From the NCBI RefSeq assembly GCF_000484695.1, contig NZ_AXVR01000038.1, positions 1-48,952 on the forward strand: a DNA stretch of 48,952 nucleotides. Direction: 5' to 3'. The notes below the pieces were generated by a model, which saw only the letters and a program-made list of their open reading frames with translations, ran no database searches and had not been told where the DNA came from. This document shows positions 47,790 through 48,952 of the stretch, piece by piece. Position 1 is the first letter of the stretch; each line of letters opens with the position of its first letter. The DNA is from Salinispora cortesiana. Lineage in GTDB: Bacteria > Actinomycetota > Actinomycetes > Mycobacteriales > Micromonosporaceae. The translations under genes were made by a program, and so were the position numbers.

Positions 47790-48952
47790 CGCTGCTGCAC
47801 AAGGTCGAACTGGAAGTAGTCGATGTTGAAGTTCTGGTACGCCGCCTCGTCCATCCGCACCGTGAACTCGTGCGCACCCTGAAGCAGGATGTGATAATCC
47901 TCGATCTCCCGCAGCTCGAAGGCGTTGTGCGAGGTCGTGCCCACCACATTGAACGGGCCAATCGTCGACTGGTCACCGAAGGTCATCGTGAACCGTCCCG
48001 ACGGGAAGTACGGCGACGACATCCGGGCGCTCACTCGATACAGGCCCGACTCCGGCACCTCGACGTAGTACTTGACCCACTCACCACCGCGAATCCAGCA
48101 CATCACTATCGCGCCCTGGTTGTCGCAGATGTCCACGCCCTCGTCGGGGCGGGCCACCGTACCGCCCCGGTTCTCGTCATCCAGGTCGTGGTAGCCGATC
48201 CCCTTACCCTCATCCGAGTAGTCCTCGGCCTGCACCTGAACCGTGCCCGCCGGCAACGACGGCCACTGGCTGTCGCGATTGGCCAACCAGCTGACCAACT
48301 GCTCCGGGTTGTCAGTCTGGATCATGTTTGCCTGGTGCTGATTTACCACCGCACCCCAGCCCTGCGCCGGGTCCCGCAACGACGTCTCATCGGTGTAGCG
48401 AGCAGCCTGGCCGTACCACAACGTGTTCATCCAGATCCGCGCGTGCGACCCCGCAGCCGCCAACGCCGACGGCTGCACCTGCGGATCAGTGAGCTGGTCA
48501 AAACCAATCTCATACGCCTGTGGAGCACGACCGGTGAAGGCACCGATCTCGTCCACGTTGTCGTCGTCCACCTTGTGGATGTAGAGAATCTCGGGGTCGG
48601 AGTTAAGGAACGCCTGCGCGTCCACCAGCGACGCCGGCCCCTTGAAGATGCCGTGATCAAGCGTGTCCGTCTCGACCAGGACGTCATACACCTCGTCCCG
48701 AATCTCCCACGCCTTGTCCAGGTTGACCATGGCGCGGCCCTTCACCTGCGCCATCGCCTCGGCCAACGTCGGCACCCGCTCCTGGGTCAACGGCGCCTGA
48801 CTCCCACCCAGACCCCTTTTCAACCGCAGCTGCTTCACCTCGGCCAACGTCAACTCCGACACCGCACCCGTACCGTCCGTCGTCCGATCCACCGTGCTGT
48901 CATACATCAACACCAGATGCCCATCAGCCGTACGCCGCACATCGATCTCCAC
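47786..48952 (-). CDS. Glycerophosphodiester phosphodiesterase-like protein with CBM (5' end outside window)
   Basis: The visible 388 residues are the C-terminal part of a secreted GDPD-fold protein. The barrel shows EIDVRRTADGHLVLMYDSTV and DRTTDGTG, then GRAMVNLDKAWEIRDEVYDV. A C-terminal CBM6/35-like module of about 130 residues follows (VQVQAEDYSDEGKGIGYHDL, GEWVKYYVEVPESGLYRVSA), which should bind polysaccharide. The usual catalytic His-Asp pair of the family (HD in LVLMHD) reads YD here. The HRG opening and the signal peptide would lie outside the window. It converges with the interrupted small gene. Teichoic-acid or glycolipid turnover is a possible role, by inference. Confidence 0.88.
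   Translation of the reverse strand: MEIDVRRTADGHLVLMYDSTVDRTTDGTGAVSELTLAEVKQLRLKRGLGGSQAPLTQERVPTLAEAMAQVKGRAMVNLDKAWEIRDEVYDVLVETDTLDHGIFKGPASLVDAQAFLNSDPEILYIHKVDDDNVDEIGAFTGRAPQAYEIGFDQLTDPQVQPSALAAAGSHARIWMNTLWYGQAARYTDETSLRDPAQGWGAVVNQHQANMIQTDNPEQLVSWLANRDSQWPSLPAGTVQVQAEDYSDEGKGIGYHDLDDENRGGTVARPDEGVDICDNQGAIVMCWIRGGEWVKYYVEVPESGLYRVSARMSSPYFPSGRFTMTFGDQSTIGPFNVVGTTSHNAFELREIEDYHILLQGAHEFTVRMDEAAYQNFNIDYFQFDLVQQR

Overview
The window is high-GC actinobacterial chromosome, most likely Micromonosporaceae (Salinispora or Micromonospora type). The evidence is the third-position GC bias, frequent GTG and TTG starts, actinobacterial families (DUF3046, DUF397, XRE-DUF5753, class II RNR with NrdR, an F420-type LLM oxidoreductase) and an aquaporin-ArsC fusion of a kind described from Salinispora and Frankia. 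No rRNA, tRNA, CRISPR array, IS element or prophage was seen. Most of it is a conserved core island. The gene order sigma factor - ideR - nrdR/nrdJ - lexA - hflX - dapF - miaA - dioxygenase-like - DUF349 - miaB - recX - recA - DUF3046 resembles the sigB-to-recA region of mycobacteria, with accessory genes inserted.

Left part (1-10.9 kb): the end of a principal-type sigma factor; a GNAT/ADP-forming acyl-CoA synthetase next to an AcuC-type deacetylase (a possible acetylation writer-eraser pair); a frameshifted two-domain sulfurtransferase; a LysR regulator coupled to a beta-lactamase-like serine hydrolase and convergent with a complete class A beta-lactamase; an IdeR/DtxR repressor behind an odd, structured 355-bp gap; and DUF5522 and DUF2332 genes. 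Middle part (10.9-28 kb): nrdR-nrdJ with three 35-bp tandem repeats between them, lexA with a LexA box, a secreted/membrane propeller protein with a Gly-rich tail, hflX, malic enzyme, an aquaporin-ArsC fusion whose ArsC active site is destroyed, dapF-miaA-dioxygenase-like, DUF349 and miaB, separated by clear hairpin terminators.

Right-middle part (28-39.4 kb): an LLM oxidoreductase, an unknown 159-aa protein, the gluABCD glutamate uptake operon with GlnR-like sites upstream, rny with a hairpin-bearing leader, recX, recA (LexA box, two DnaA boxes and a PafBC-type promoter upstream), DUF3046 and an MFS transporter with a repeat-containing central loop. Accessory right end (39.4-49 kb): a truncated Phd/YefM-like antitoxin whose promoter lies inside a 13-bp perfect inverted repeat, an MMPL transporter with an LmeA-like lipid-binding protein, divergent from an OmpR-type two-component system, a lipoprotein, an XRE-DUF397 pair, three tightly coupled small genes of which the third carries an in-frame TGA, and a GDPD-like protein with a C-terminal carbohydrate-binding module that runs off the window.

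Functionally the core joins DNA-damage control (LexA, RecA, RecX), dNTP supply (NrdR/NrdJ), tRNA A37 modification (MiaA/MiaB), RNA turnover (RNase Y), metal control (IdeR) and nitrogen uptake (GluABCD). Operator-like sequences for LexA, NrdR, GlnR and DnaA can be read at the expected places. All functional calls are from sequence reading only; none was checked by a database search.
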